This document shows, piece by piece, positions 34,644 through 48,767 of a stretch of DNA of 64,000 nucleotides. The stretch is from Adineta steineri (lineage: Eukaryota; Rotifera; Eurotatoria; Adinetida; Adinetidae). How positions within the stretch are numbered: the stretch's first letter is position 1; each line of letters begins with the position of its first letter. Where the stretch lies: NCBI GenBank assembly GCA_905250115.1, contig CAJNOI010000084.1, positions 318,651 through 382,650 on the forward strand, given 5' to 3'. Made by a program: the position numbers and the translations under genes. The notes under the pieces are model-generated. The model worked only from the letters and a program-made list of their open reading frames with translations, did not search any database and was not told where the DNA came from.

Positions 34644-35533
34644 ATAACGTAAAAGAAAAAAATATGCAAAAAAAGGAACTCATTTTAGTTGTTGTTGTTA
34701 ACAACATAGAATAAAATTGTTTTTGAGTGTTTTTGACGAATTTAAAAGAATGATTAACTACTCATACATATATATCTAGGTGGAGTTTGGAATGAAAAAA
34801 ATGTACATTTTCGAAATGACGATTAAACGCAAAGTATCTTTTTTTCCATTCAGTCTATCCTCCTTGAGAAAACAAATAGCTAGAACGAAATACTGTCATA
34901 TTAGTTTTTTAATTAATAAATTCACTAGATCTTTTTTTTGTGTAAAATATATACGAAACTTTATTTGATAAAGAATATGTAATGAATTATTTACATATAT
35001 GTAGTGATATAAGCGATTTTGAGTTATAGAAAGAATCGATTTGGTTTCATTCTATCTCTCTCTCTCTCTCCCTCTTACTTTAATTTTCATTTCATTTCTA
35101 AGATTTCTTTTTTGAAGCTTCAATATGCTTTTTTTCTTCTTATGATCCTAATTTTTTTCTTGTTTAACTATAGTAGTTTTCATCGGTCATTTCTTTTCTC
35201 TTCTTTTTTTTTCAATTTGTTTCTTTTTTTCATTTCATTAGTAACATGCATCGTTTTTTTCTTATTCTTGAATAGTATTTTGATTTTTGCTTTCCTTCTT
35301 TTTTTACGTCTTTCATTTTTTTATCCGTCTAATTTTGTTCAAGGTTGGCAACGCGTCCTATTGATTGAAAATTCTTATGAAATATTATTTTTCAACTTAT
35401 TATTGTTGTCTCGTTCGCAACTGATTCAATCAAATAACAACAACAACAGCTACTCGGTGCCGAAGCGTAAATACAAAAGCAGAATCAGAATTGTCATTTT
35501 TATAAGCATACCGATACTATAATATTTCTTTCA
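34644..35533. other. Spacer between divergent genes, T-rich
   Basis: 5' flanks of the SIM protein (-) and the TSP1 gene (+). A pyrimidine-rich tract (35050-35330) creates an artefactual hydrophobic frame. No gene is supported. Confidence 0.6.
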
Positions 35534-38500
35534 ATGAAAATGAAGTCGAGTGTTTCTCTACTTCTATTGTTAATGATTTTTTCCATTGGTAATTTTAGTT
35601 CAATTATTAAATAAATGATCTTTATTTTAATTACTTTTCCCTATAGATGTGGTTCATTGTCAAGATTGTTCCGTTACATCATGGAGTACTTGGGCTTGCA
35701 GTGTTACTTGGTATGTCAAAAGAAATTATCATTTTTCTTTTGTTTTAATAAATAAGAATTCTTTATTTTCTTTAGTGGCAATGGTACTTTTGCAAGAGTA
35801 ATAATAATTAATTTTTTTTTAATTTTAATAATGATATAAAATTATATTTTGTTTTAGTCAAGAGACTGTATAACTAATTTTACAGTTACATGCAATACAT
35901 GTCCGGAATTACCCGCCAATACTTCTCATCAAGTTCAAACGATGGATTGCATACGCGATCCATGTCCGTTTTGTACATGGACAAATTATACTGTATATCC
36001 ATGTTCGGCATCATGTGGCACTGGCTTTCAATTACAAACACGTCAGTGTTTAACACCTAGTGGCCAAGCATGTGGTACATGTGTTGGTAGTGATGTAGTA
36101 TCAGCAGCTTGTGCAGATTTACCAGCCTGTCCTGGTTCGTATAGATTCTATTTTGTTTAATTATAATAAAACTTAAACGTTTTTTTTTCGACTTTTCAAA
36201 GATTCATGTCCACTCTATAGTCATCTAGAACGAAATTATACCGATTGTGGTGTCACGTGTCAAAATCGCACTGGTACTTTAAATTGTTCAGTACAAAGTG
36301 TTGGATGTGTATGTGATTCTGGTTACTTTCGAGAGACCGCTGGAGGATCATGTATACGAGAATGCGATTGTGGTTGTATTGATTCGTCATCGATTTATCG
36401 CCGAGTAAGTTTCTTTTCTTTGTTTCTTAAATTTTATCTAATATTTTTTATAGTTAAATGAAGTATGGAATGGAACATGTGCTACATATTCATGTACTAC
36501 GGGTGGTGTTATTAATCAAATTGGAACTATTTGCAATACCAGTAAGAGAACGATTAAAACATAGGAATAATTTTTATTTAATTTGTTTTTATTTCTATAG
36601 GTGTTTTACCTACTCCAGGTAAATTTCATGGGATAAAAGAATTTTTTTTCTCTTTAATAATATTATATTGATTAATAGTGAATGGTGGTTGGAGTGCTTG
36701 GGTAGATTCTTCTCCGATTGTTTGTTCAGCAACTTGGTATATTATTTTTAAAAACATTTGAATATATATAATATTTTATTTTTCTTGTTTTTTTTTTCGT
36801 CTAGTGGCAATGGTTCACGACCACAGTGAGAAAAAAATATTTTTTTTGTTTTGAATATATAATCGCTTACATAATCATATTTAAAATTAGATTTCGTACT
36901 TGTACAAATCCAACACCAGAATTTGGTGGTTTATATTGCAATGGTTCAGGCGTACAATTAATTATTTGTTCAACTAATATTACATGTCCTGGATCGGATA
37001 CTTGGGGAAGTTGGTCTACATGGAGTGGATGTAGTGTAACTTGTGGTAATGGTACTCAAACATCTTATCGAAATTGTACAAGTGCATCATCTTCTGGATC
37101 GGGTACCGCTTCTTGTAATGGATCAAGTATTAATACAACCACTTGTTATAGAGGATCTTGTCCAAGTATGATGTCTTAATTATTAAAATTAATTAAATAA
37201 TAATTTTTGAATTCTATTTTTCTTAGTCGATGGAACATGGACTAATTTTAGTAGTTACTCACCATGTTCAGGAATTTGTTCATTAGGTTTACAAGCTAGT
37301 CGTCGTACTTGTGTTAATGAAACAGCTGGTGGTATGACATGTTCTGGTTATGGACTTCAATTTGTTAATTGTTCAGGATATAATGATTCATATGAATGTG
37401 ATGGTATGTATAGATAAATAAATTTTAAAAGTAGATACAAAAAACAAATATTGTTTTGTTTTAAAAACAGTTACTGGTTATTGGAGTAATTGGACTAATG
37501 TTAGTAGTTGTTCTGCATCATGTGGTATTGGATATCAGTATCAAACACGACAATGTCTTGGTGTTGGTTATGGTTGTGTTGGTGAAGCAATTAATGTCAC
37601 AACTTGTAATACAAGTATTAGTTGTCCAGGTATATAAAAATGATGCATAATACGAATTGTTTCTTGAAAAAACTTTCTTCTGTTTATTTTATAGTTGATG
37701 GAAATTGGACGATTTGGTCAAATTGGTCTTCATGTCCAGCAACATGTGGTACAGCTACAATATATCGTATGTTATTTAATTCAAAATAATAATTAATTGC
37801 AATCAATCATCTTTCTATAGGTACACGTAATTGTACTGGTGCAGCTAATGGTGGTGTTTGTTTGGGTTCAACTGTTGACACACTATTATGTGATACAAAT
37901 GTTACTTGTAATTGTAAGTTAAAATAATATTTGTTTTTTTTCTTCGTTTTTTATTATTTTCTTTGATTTTAGCAAATCCTTATAATGCCAGTAAGATAAA
38001 ATTATATTTCGTAAAAAATAGATTATTTCTATTTGTTAATAATTAGCTAATGGAGGTTATACTGCATGGTCAAATTGGAGTTCTTGTTCTAGTACATGTG
38101 GTACGGGTGTACAAGTACAAACAAGGTTTGATTGATTCTTAATTTATTTTTTAATTATTATTTTTTCTTTATTAATTAGATCATGTACTAATCCTTTACC
38201 ACGATATGGTGGTAGTTATTGTGTTGGATCTCCTATAAATGTTATGTCTTGTAATTCTACACAACCATGTCCAGTAAATGGTAATTGGACAACTTGGTCA
38301 TCCTTTTCAGCATGTAGTGGTACATGTGGAAATAGCACAATGTCACGTGTGGTAAGTTAACATATTACAATTATTGTTGAACTATTAAGTAAATAATTAA
38401 TTTATATGTAGCGTCTTTGTGCAAATCCACCTCCGATGAATGGTGGTCAAGAATGTAATGGAGCAGCAGTTGATATAGAATCATGTGCAACTGGTATTCC

Positions 38501-41500
38501 TTGTCCTGTTGATGGAGTTTGGGGAAATTGGAGTATGTTGTAAAATAATATTTTTTTATATAATATTCTATGTTTATATTCATATATTCAAGCATTGACC
38601 ACATCATGTGTGGGCACCTGTGGTAATGGAACAGAAATTTATACACGTGTTTGTACACAACCAATTGGTGGAGGTCTTATGTGTACTGGTCCAACGCAAT
38701 TAATAGAAACATGTGATCTTGATCGACCATGTCCAGGTAAGTTAAATATTCAATTTAATAGATCTTCATCTAATACATATATACATTTCTAGTTGATGGT
38801 GGCTGGAGTGATTGGAGTAATTTTACAGCATGTAGTGTTACATGTGGTATTGGTGTTTATTCACGAGTACATTATTTTTTAATAAAAGACAAAACAATGA
38901 TTAATATCAATATTTAAATATTCTAGGTTCGTGATTGTGATAATCCAGTACCAAGTTATGGTGGAGATTTATGTGTTGGTCCACCACTTGAAACAGCTTA
39001 TTGTTTTCCAAATGTATCTTGTCCAAGTAAATTTTAATAAAATAAAATTTTCTTTTTTTTTCTTAAATTATATTATTTCTTGTATTTAGTTAATGGTGGA
39101 TGGACTACTTGGACAAATTGGACAAGTTGTTCATTGACATGTTCCGGTGGTATACAAACACGAATAAGGTATTGTGTGATCTATGATATTTTATATGTAT
39201 GAAGAAAAAAATGTTTATCTATAGAAATTGTACAAATCCAACACCAGCTAATAATGGAATTCCATGTATTGGATCAAATTATCAATATGCAACGTGCAAT
39301 GATGATATACCTTGTGTTATAAGTATGTATTGATTTTTATTCAGAAATATGTAATAATATTTTCATTTTGTATTGTAGTAACTTCAGCTAATCCAGGTAA
39401 GTTTTTCTAATTCTTTTTAAATAAATTATATCGTTGTTTAATAGTGAATGGAACTTGGAGTGATTGGGCAAGTTGGGGTTCATGTGCAAGTTCATGTGGT
39501 AACGGAACTCAAACACGTAAGTTTTATTTAAGAAAATGAAATATTTTCTTATTCAATATAAATTTTCTATAGGATATCGTAATTGTACGGGACAATCCAA
39601 TGGTGGTTATCCATGCATTGGTGGAGCTATTAGCTATCAAGCATGTAGTACCAATATAACATGTCCAAGTAATTAATTTTTGGAATAAAAATTTTAAAAT
39701 ATATTATTCATTATAGTTGATGGTGGTTGGTCAAATTATACAAGCTATGGACCATGTTCGGCAACGTATGTATTCGTTCATATTTACGAATATTAGAAAT
39801 ATAATTATTTTTAGTTGTGGTAATGGATCACAAACACGTACACGTGATTGTAATTCACCTATTCCACAATATGGAGGTAATAGAAAATATTTAATTATTT
39901 TCTCTATATATATAATAAAAATCTTATATAGGAGCACAATGTGTTGGTGATTCTAAACAAGCACAATTATGTTCATCAACTGTACCTTGTCCAAGTATGA
40001 AATATTTATAAATAAACAAACTTTTGTTTTTAATAAAGAATTTATATGAATGATTATAGTCGATGGTGGATGGTCAAATTGGACAAGATCAGCATGTTCA
40101 GCAACATGTGGAGTTGGTTATCGACTTCGACAAAGGTAAAAATTAAAGAAAGCTAATAAAAGAATAACTAAACTTTTTCATCTACTAGAAATTGTTCAAA
40201 TCCAACACCACAATTTGGTGGTATTAATTGTATTGGTTCAGGAGTTGATACAGTTTTATGTAATGTTTCTAATGTTACTTGTCCAGGTAAAAGATCAAAT
40301 AATTCGTAAAATAGAGTTTTATTGATTAATATTAGTTATGGGAACTTGGAGTAGTTGGGTAAATGTTACCAATTGTTCAGTAAGAATAAATTTTTAGTTA
40401 AATTTTAAAATATTTTAAGCGTTATATAGGCTTCATGTAGTTATGGTATTATTATACGTAATCGAACATGTCTACCAGCGGGTTCAGCAAATTGTGTTGG
40501 TGATTCAGTTCAAGTTGATTCATGTGATTCAGGTGTTGGTTGTACTAGTATGTATTTATATGATTGTTTTCTTTAGAATAATATTTATGATTCTCTATTT
40601 TAGCTCCAGCATCATGGGATTCAGGTAAATATCATTTTTATTAATAGATACATAAACTAATAATACATATTTATATAATCAGTTACTGGTAATTGGAGTC
40701 AATGGTCTGATTGGACATCGTGTTCTGCAAGCTGTGGAAATGGTACTCAATATCAAACAAGGTAAAATCATAGATTTTTATATAATTATTATATATATTA
40801 CTTAATTATCACATAGAGCTTGTAATAATTCAATGCCTTCATCTGGTGGATCATTATGTGTTGGTGATTCTTTACGAACACAAACCTGTAATTCAAATGT
40901 TACTTGTCCAATTAATGGTAATTGGAGTGACTGGGGAAGTTTTTCGCCGTGTAGTACAACTTGTGGTCCAGGCATTCAAACTCGAGTACGTATTATTTCT
41001 ATAAATTTACATTTTATATATGATTTTGAATTAAATATTTAGACTCGATATTGTAATAATACAAATAATTTTAATGAATTGTGTATTGGACAAGCATTAG
41101 ATGTAGAAAATTGTAATCAAAATACAACATGTCCTGGTATGTAGTTTTTATTTGGAGTAAAAGATAGAGTTCATTCTGTGTATGTATGTATTTCTTTGTA
41201 GCTGCTGGTGTTTGGGCAGGTTGGACTGATTGGAGTGTATGTAGTGGTAGTTGTGGTTATGGTCTTCAAGTTCGGTAAGTGATTATTTAATATTATAAGT
41301 TTTCATTTTTTTTGAAATTGATTTATTTAGAACACGAAATTGTACAGTAACAACAGGAGGTGAACAATGTCCGGAATCACCATTACAAAGTCAAAAGTGT
41401 AATACAAATATAACATGTCCAGGTTAGTAAATAATTTTATTTTACTATTGTATTTAATAATAAATATTCTAGTTGACGGTGGATGGGGAAGTTGGACAAA

Positions 41501-42862
41501 TTGGACAAGTTGTTCATCAACTTCATGTAATGCTGGTACTAGTTATCGTTTTCGTAATTGTGATACTCCTTCACCTTCTAATGGGTAAGTTAAATAGATA
41601 TAACTGAATGTTTATTTTCATATTTTATTAAAAGTGGACAATTATGTGCGGGTAATGCAATCGATACATTAATATGTTATGGATTAAGTACTTGTCCCAT
41701 CGATGGTGGATGGACAACATGGACTAGTTGGTCATCATGTTCATCAACATGTGTTGGTGGTCATCAATATCGATATCGAAATTGTTCTAATCCTGCACCA
41801 TCTAATGGTGGTTTATCATGTGTTGGCTCATCAACTGAAATTGATGGTGCATGTGGAAATACTACATGTGGTATGTCAATCGATTTTTTAAAAGAAATCA
41901 AATGTTTATATTATTTTTATTCTTATTTTTAGGATCGTCGCCAACTGCTAGTAAGTTTTTGAAAAAATGAACAGCATACGAGAATAAATATCTATTTCAA
42001 TTAGGTATTGGTGTATGGCAAAGTTGGAATTCATGGTCAGGATGTGCAGCAACATGTATGAATAAATTTAGTTATATTTTTGATTTATTTAAATAATTTT
42101 GTTTTTTTTATTCACTTCTTAGGTGGACTTGGTATTAGTCGACGGGCAAGAATTTGTAATACAACTGGTCTACCTTGTGTTGGTTCATATTATGAGATAC
42201 AATCATGTAATACATCTATTAATTGTCCTGTTGATGGTGTTTGGAGTGGTTGGGGTAATTATTCGGATTGTACCGCTTCATGTGGTAATGGTATACAAAC
42301 ACGTACGCGAATTTGTACTGGTCAATCTGATGGTGGACAACCATGTTTTGGTTCAGCGACACAAACAATTTCATGTGCTACAAATGTAACTTGTCCAGGT
42401 TTGACTATTTTTTTGTTCTTAGTAGAGATGATTGAATGATATTCATTTTTGTTTTGAAATATTTTAGTTGATGGTCAATGGACAACATGGAGTTCACAAT
42501 GTCCTTGTTCAGCTACGTGTGGTGCTGGAGTTGTAAGATAATCTTTAAACTAATAAGAAAAAATTATTTCTATATACTATAGACTGTTCGTACACGTACT
42601 TGTGCACAAATAATACCAACATTTGGTGGTGTGTCATGTCCTGGTGCTTCACTACTTTATGAATCATGTACAGCTGCACAAAATTGTTCAAGTATATTTA
42701 TTTCAAATAGAAATTTCAATGAATGCATCTTTCTTTTTTTTTGTCATTTAGTTGATGGACAATGGGGCTCATGGAATGCATGGTCAGCTTGTTCAGCTAC
42801 TTGTGGTAAAACTTCAACGAAATATACAACACGAGCTTGTAATAGTCCAGCACCATTATATG
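35534..42862 (+). CDS. Secreted protein with about 25 thrombospondin type 1 repeats (3' partial)
   Basis: Translation starts [18 protein letters not shown], a signal peptide. Two TSP1-like modules follow, then a trypsin-inhibitor-like Cys-rich domain with CxCDSGY (36200-36400), a further Cys-rich segment, and an array of TSP1 modules of the form DGGWSxWSxWSxCSxTCGNG; I count 25 in all. Most carry WxxW sites for C-mannosylation and CSx(T/S)CG sites for O-fucose. Modules are separated by phase-1 introns placed just before V/I-D-G, and most have one more short intron inside. Five in-frame micro-exons of 18-21 nt lie between modules. The order resembles SCO-spondin or hemicentin-type matrix proteins, but no exact orthologue is claimed. 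The gene runs into the 100-N gap, so its end and any membrane anchor are unknown. Exon edges were read by eye. Confidence 0.88.
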
Positions 42863-42910
42863 GTAAATAGAAATATAATATAATATATTCAATAAATAAT
42901 GAGAAAAAAA

Positions 42911-43010
42911 NNNNNNNNNNNNNNNNNNNNNNNNNNNNNNNNNNNNNNNNNNNNNNNNNNNNNNNNNNNNNNNNNNNNNNNNNNNNNNNNNNNNNNNNNN
43001 NNNNNNNNNN
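42911..43010. other. Assembly gap (100 N)
   Basis: Exactly 100 Ns separate the unfinished TSP1 gene (+) from an ABCC transporter (-) that lacks most of its 3' coding sequence. Several kilobases must be missing. Confidence 0.95.
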
Positions 43011-44523
43011 TATTTTATTATCAAATGCTGATTCCCAACAATACATTTTTACAATACGCATTGATTTAATTATTTCAGACATAGTTTTAACACGTTCATC
43101 AGTTACTTGTAAAATTCTTGTTCTAAAAATTCGATCAATAAACTAGATTGTATTTCAAATGAAAAAAGGTAATGACAAACCGAAGAAAACCAAATAAACG
43201 GCCAAATAAAACTTGTGTAATTAAAAGGAATATTGTATAGCCAATAGCAATAAACGCAATATATTTTACATATTGCCAAAAGTAAATAACCGTAAAAATA
43301 GCTTGTGATGGAGCCATCTAAATAAATAAAATATAGTTGTACTTAACCCTTTCAGGACCGGCTTATTTCGAGAAAAAATTAAACTTACAAATTGAGAACA
43401 CATTCAAACCGTCAAACTCTGTTGCTAATTCTAATTTCGTCTATTTCCATTTAATTGAATGTCCTTTTTCTTGAAGTCGCCTTATGTAGAATGAAACTGA
43501 TGAAGTACGAACTGTGAACTCTTAAGTGACTGTAACGAGAACACAGTGCAGGTATATATATCAGCAAGAGAAGAACCTATGACTTTACACGTCATAAAAT
43601 GAACATTTACTTTGAAGAGACACGAAAAAAATTGAAGTCTCATGCGTCACATCACCGGAAATTTCAATGACATTTTAAAACGTCACCAGTCCCGAAAAAA
43701 TTAATCTTATATAACTAATTTTTTTATTACCCATGTATAATGAATAAAGTAGAAAAGCATTTCAACTTGACTTGCATCATTGGATACTAAATTTGTTATT
43801 TGACCAGAACCAATAGTATTCGTTGAATGACTTGATAATCGAAGAATCTTCAAACAATATTTTTTTAGTAACAAAATTAATGTATTTTATATTTTATTAT
43901 ATTTACTTTACGATATACTAAACCAGTATATGCTATACGCATTTGTGCACCATATATAGTCATTCTATAAAAATACTACAAATAAATCTGTTATCTATTT
44001 TAGTTTATATAGAATTATTATTACTTGATGATAAATAATAGAAGCTATCAATGCAGTAAGACTAGTTCCAATAGCTAAAAGCCACGCATGAGATGTTGGC
44101 ATAGTAGAACATGATTCAAAAAAACCCATGAGAAATGTTAATAATATAGGTTGAGAAAATGTAAGTATAGCCTATTAATAAGTAAAAGATAAATGAATTG
44201 ATTTTTTATAGTAATGATTTATTTACAGTTGGAATAAGTAATAAACCTGTAAGAAATGGTTTCCAACCCATTGTTCGTATTGTTGCACGAATAAGACTTG
44301 GTTTACGTTTTGTTTGTTTCAATTCATCAAACCAATTTGCTTCGAGTTGTTCAGTTAATTTTGTTGATTCAAGATGTGAGAGAAGATCATAAAGATCAGT
44401 TAAATGCAGTGTACCTTGTTTATGACTTTTGTTCAATAAAATTGATATCCAACCATGAAAGAATCGAGACCATATATTTGCTTGATAATATGGATTTGGA
44501 TTGGGCGGCGGCTTTGACGTCAT
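43011..44523 (-). CDS. ABCC4-like (MRP) ABC transporter, 5' exons only
   Basis: The ATG is at 44523-44521. Exons: 44523-44227, 44171-44035, 43975-43907, one near 43740-43850, one near 43180-43320, and the last one running into the gap. The product opens with NPYYQANIWSRFFHGWI and then has the first transmembrane domain with YFYRMTIYGAQMRIAYTGLV, YRKILRLSS, GQITNLVSND and MRIVKMYCWESAF. These are hallmarks of subfamily C exporters closest to ABCC4/MRP4, which pump organic anions and cyclic nucleotides. Both nucleotide-binding domains, which carry the ATPase motifs, are not in the sequence because of the gap. It lies 120 bp downstream of TMEM245 on the same strand. One intron holds a TTAA-flanked MITE. 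Confidence 0.88.
43343..43704. mobile_element. piggyBac-like TTAA MITE, 362 bp
   Basis: Both ends are TTAA. The left end TTAACCCTTTCAGGACCGG and the reverse complement of the right end, TTAATTTTTTCGGGACTGG, agree at most positions. TTAA duplication and a CCCTTT-type end suggest a non-autonomous piggyBac-like element. It occupies most of an ABCC intron. Confidence 0.55.
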
Positions 44524-44642
44524 CTAAAATTCAAAGTTTGTCATTTTTTTTCAATTCAAAAGATCATATCTTTAGTTTGAGTAAAAAAACAAAAATTAAA
44601 AATATAATCTATTTAAATAAATATTATATGAGATTCACTGCA

Positions 44643-47600
44643 TTAGTCATAATCATTTCTTGTCATTACTGATTGTAAACTAGCTGAACGATTGAGACGT
44701 TGTTTTATATTATTTAATATAACTGGAGATTGCTGAGAATTTGATAATAAAGTTGTAGCTATTGTTTCATTATACATTCGAATACCAACTAATAAACAAC
44801 ACAATATAATTGGACCAATTAATGCACCTTCAATACCTCGATAATATGCTCCACCAGCAATAGCTAATGCCGTTAAATACTATAAGAAAAGAAATAGATA
44901 TTTGTAAATTTCTTTATAAAGACAAGGTCTGTTCAACTATCACTAACAAAAGTTACATTTGATATTCTAAATCAAATATAAACCTATATGAACGGATATT
45001 TTGTTATTGCATATTCACTGAGTCAATATTTCTTTAAGAAATCGACGTCGAAAATTTATACAATAATAGTAAATGAATCATTTTTATGTTAAACTATTCT
45101 TTCTATAATACTGACAAGGTTGCACTTTTTGAAGTATGTCTAGTGTATAAGTGTGTGGTAAAAAATCAAATGAATCGACATTATATTTGTATATCAGGTT
45201 AGCCTTACAATATTAATCATAATTATGAAATAAAATGTTATTTCTTCTTTCTCTTTGATAAAAAAAAACTTCAATTTAACCTTGGTATCTAACTATATGT
45301 ATTAGTTCACTTTTAGAATCAAATTTATCAGACCAACAAATGTTATATCACGATATTTACGGATGCTATTAAAACTATATTGAAGCATTTGTGTACATAT
45401 CGGTTTCGAAAATTAATTTACCTGATGTCCACCACCTTTAACTTCACTATATATAGCTGTATCAACAATATAAACCGGTACAATTTGAGCAAGCAATAAT
45501 ATCAATGCACTCAATGGACGTTGTTGTACAAGCCATAAATCAAGACAACCTGGTAATGCTGCCCAATAGGATTTCAAAGTAACAGCACATATAGATGCAA
45601 TCATTGCCGGTAAGAAAACAAGATTTGAACATAATAATGTATGTATAATATATGTATAAAGACCATAAAAAGTAGCAATTTTTAATGATGCAATAAATAC
45701 ACTTGTTACTGCATCATTAACAGCTTGACCTAAACCTGAACCACCTATGGCTAATATATTATTAAGCCATACTGTTGGTCGATATATTGGTTGAGTTGAA
45801 TTGGATAGAAGATAAAAAAGTAAAGTGATGAAAACAATAAATGAGATAAGAAAATTAAATAATGCAAAACCACCGGTAAATAATAATGAAATAATAGTTG
45901 AAATTACAGTTAATAAAAGAGTAGCATTGGACCAAATTGAATCAAGAATAGTACGTAATAAATCAATATTATCAGATATAAGATGATAAAGATCATTTAG
46001 ATGATATTGAAAATTTGTTTGTATATATATCAAAAAGTTTGGTGAAAGAAAACTTTGACTTGATGATATATTTAATATTCTACTACGATTTTTATGTGAT
46101 ATAAATAATGTTGAAGTATTTGTTACATATGTATAAAGGCGATCCCATAGTTGCAATACCTGTTCTTCAAGATTTTTATTTGATAAACTACCGGGACCAA
46201 ATGTATTCATCTATTAATATGAAAAATATTATTTTTCTTCTTGTTAAAAAAACACTTACAGGCATATAGTGTGATTCATCTGATGTAACACTTAATGGAA
46301 GACAACATTGAGGCTCAACACGAGGTGGCTGGACTTTTGCAACCTATCGATATTAAAAGACATACAAAATATAATACTATCTATAGTTTTTTTCGAACTT
46401 GTGTGGTAATCCAACGTCTTCCAGAAGTATAGAATTTATTAACAGCTGTATCCATTAAATGACTCATATGTTCTTTATCTGGTAGTATATGTTGTAGTAC
46501 AATTGTTTCATTTATAAAACTACTTGTTAATTTAATCATATGTATGCTTTCATGATGAATCTAAATTTGAAATAAAATACAAACTTTATTAGAAAAAATA
46601 AAACGAATAAAAAAAACCTGTATAAGAAGTAGTATAGTTCCAAAAGCAATAAGAATAAATAATGCTATAATAATACATGCACTAGCAAGATAATCAATTG
46701 ATTCTTGTAAAATATAATTCATTTTTTTATCACCTTTTATAAAAAACCGAATAAAACTATGATACGGTAATGGTGTTAAAACATTACGTCTAATTAAATA
46801 AATAAAAAGAAAATATTTATTTAAAACAACAAAACAAAATTGAATTTATTTTTATACCGAATTTTCCAGAAATTACTAAACCGTTGTATAATATGTTGAA
46901 CATGTGTTTGTTGACTCAAATAAGTATATGTATACAGTAGAAAATATTTAATAATTTTATAGATAATAACAAAAATTGAAATTGGTATAAGATACCAATA
47001 GAATTGATAAATTTTAATAGCTACAAATGACCATATTACAAATGAAAAGTATGGTGCTGATGAAGAAGAAGATGATGATGATGTATTATTAGATAATGTA
47101 CTTTTAATATGAAAATAATTTCTAATACGTTCAAATCTATTGATCGTATGAATGAGTATTGGTTCTTGAGATTGATTCACTTGAGAACGATGAGATCCTA
47201 CAAAATAACAACTGTTACGTAGTTTGTCTGTTTAATTAAGCATATATATTTTTTAAGGAAGTAGATCTTACAGCAAAAAGCAATGTTATTAGCTTTATAA
47301 TATAATTCATCGAGATTACTGTTACTTTTAACTTTTTTTAAATTAAAGCTAATGATGGTAGAGAAAAAACATGTTTGTTTATGATCACAAGCTACATTAT
47401 CAGATTGCTATAAAATAAGATATATTTCCTCATCTTTTAAAAGTCAACAATCATGATCTCTTATACCCTGTTTATGAAAATGTATATCATTATGAACTTT
47501 TCTAAGATAACTGATCATTCTTTTTTTCAAGAAAATTATTTATCAATAGATACACTTACGAGTCATATTCTGGTCAACAATATAACCGATGAATATTAAA

Positions 47601-48370
47601 ATGATTGTAAGAGTAACTACTATTAATCGATAATGAGACGGAAAGATTTGTGAAAGATAAATAAATAGAATAAACCAGGTAGGTATTGAAAATATCTTGA
47701 GAATAGATTTTATTACTGATGAACTATTATAAACGGTTAAAACAGCTAAGAAATAGATTATAACAAATAATATCACCCATAAGGAATCAAAAATATGAAT
47801 ATGTCTTTCAAATAGAATATAATAATCATATCCTATTGTCGTTATACAACGATAAACAACACCGGATTGAAGAAATTCAATAGAAGGTAGAAAAATAATA
47901 ATTAATATTAATTGTTTCCATTTATCTATACATAATGGACCAATTGATTCAATAGTTTTATCAAGTATTTGAAAAGGTAAAATAATAACTAAACCATAGA
48001 ATAATAAATGTGAATTTGTTTCTAATTCTTGTAAATGATATCGAGCTATTGAAGTAAAATGATTTTTAAATGGAAATAGAAAAGCACCAGTAAGTATAGC
48101 CCATAGAATACTCTGTATAAATGGTTCTAATATGCAATAAACAAGTACAGCACATATGCCACATACTATTACAAATAGAATAGCTGTCGAATGAATAAAT
48201 GCTTTACGAAAGACTTGTTGATCACGATTAGGTGAAAGTTGTAATATTGATAAAACGTGAGTATCTAAACAAATATATTTAAGTAAAAAATTAACAATTT
48301 TTATCTAAAGTATTTTACCATGAATGAAACTAATATTTGATCTATCATCACGTAGTTCACAAGTAGTCAT
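44643..48370 (-). CDS. TMEM245: TMEM245 multi-pass membrane protein
   Basis: A TMEM245 (C9orf5) orthologue, in the AI-2E/PerM-like permease superfamily; its function in animals is unclear. The start is taken at 48370 (MTTCELRDD). Clear exons are 48370-48319, 48264-47560, about 47180-46860, several short ones at 46230-46810, 46210-45422 and 44879-44643. Early helices read VYCILEPFIQSILWAILTGA. The C-terminal core has ASLKIATFYGLYTYIIHTL, YWAALPGCLDLW, VDTAIYSEVKGGGHQ and, after a 542-nt intron, YLTALAIAGGAYYRGIEGA followed by LIGPI, all typical of the family. It ends RNDYD. The exon structure between 47180 and 47560 is not settled: the phase after 47560 fits only an unusual short exon near 47470-47500. 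Confidence 0.88.
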
Positions 48371-48767
48371 GAATGCATTGATATGATAACAAGTGAAAGA
48401 ATGTTTTATATTTAAGATTGATTTTATTCAAGTGCCAGATATATTTTTTTTTCTTTACAATTATACAAATAATGGGATATTACAATTTGACAGACTCATA
48501 AACGAGTACGTCTATTATGACGACAGATGACGCTCAACTTCAGAATATCTAAGATATATTATTAATAAAGTCTGTTCTTATAGATTTTTCTTGAAAATTT
48601 TTTTAAAGATGCACGTGTTTTGTCTGACTAAGGAAGCACAAAATCCATCTAAAACAAACTATATATATTTATCTTGTAGATAAAATAGATTTAAGTTATA
48701 TTTTCAATGATAAGATAATTTACAAGAGAGAAAAATAATATATATGTCAATTTAGTATTATAGTTTG
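48371..48767. other. Spacer, no gene recognised
   Basis: AT-rich 397 bp between the TMEM245 start and the end of the NHL gene on the same strand. It probably contains the TMEM245 promoter and NHL 3' UTR. Confidence 0.5.

Noticed and set aside
35019..35522. 167-codon hydrophobic frame
   Set aside because: Composition follows a pyrimidine-rich tract (Phe/Leu/Ser only); no conserved motif, and it lies directly upstream of the TSP1 start.
36000..42862. Regularly spaced repeats taken as a CRISPR-like or satellite array
   Set aside because: The periodicity is that of protein modules with conserved Trp/Cys codons; nucleotide identity is low and introns interrupt it.
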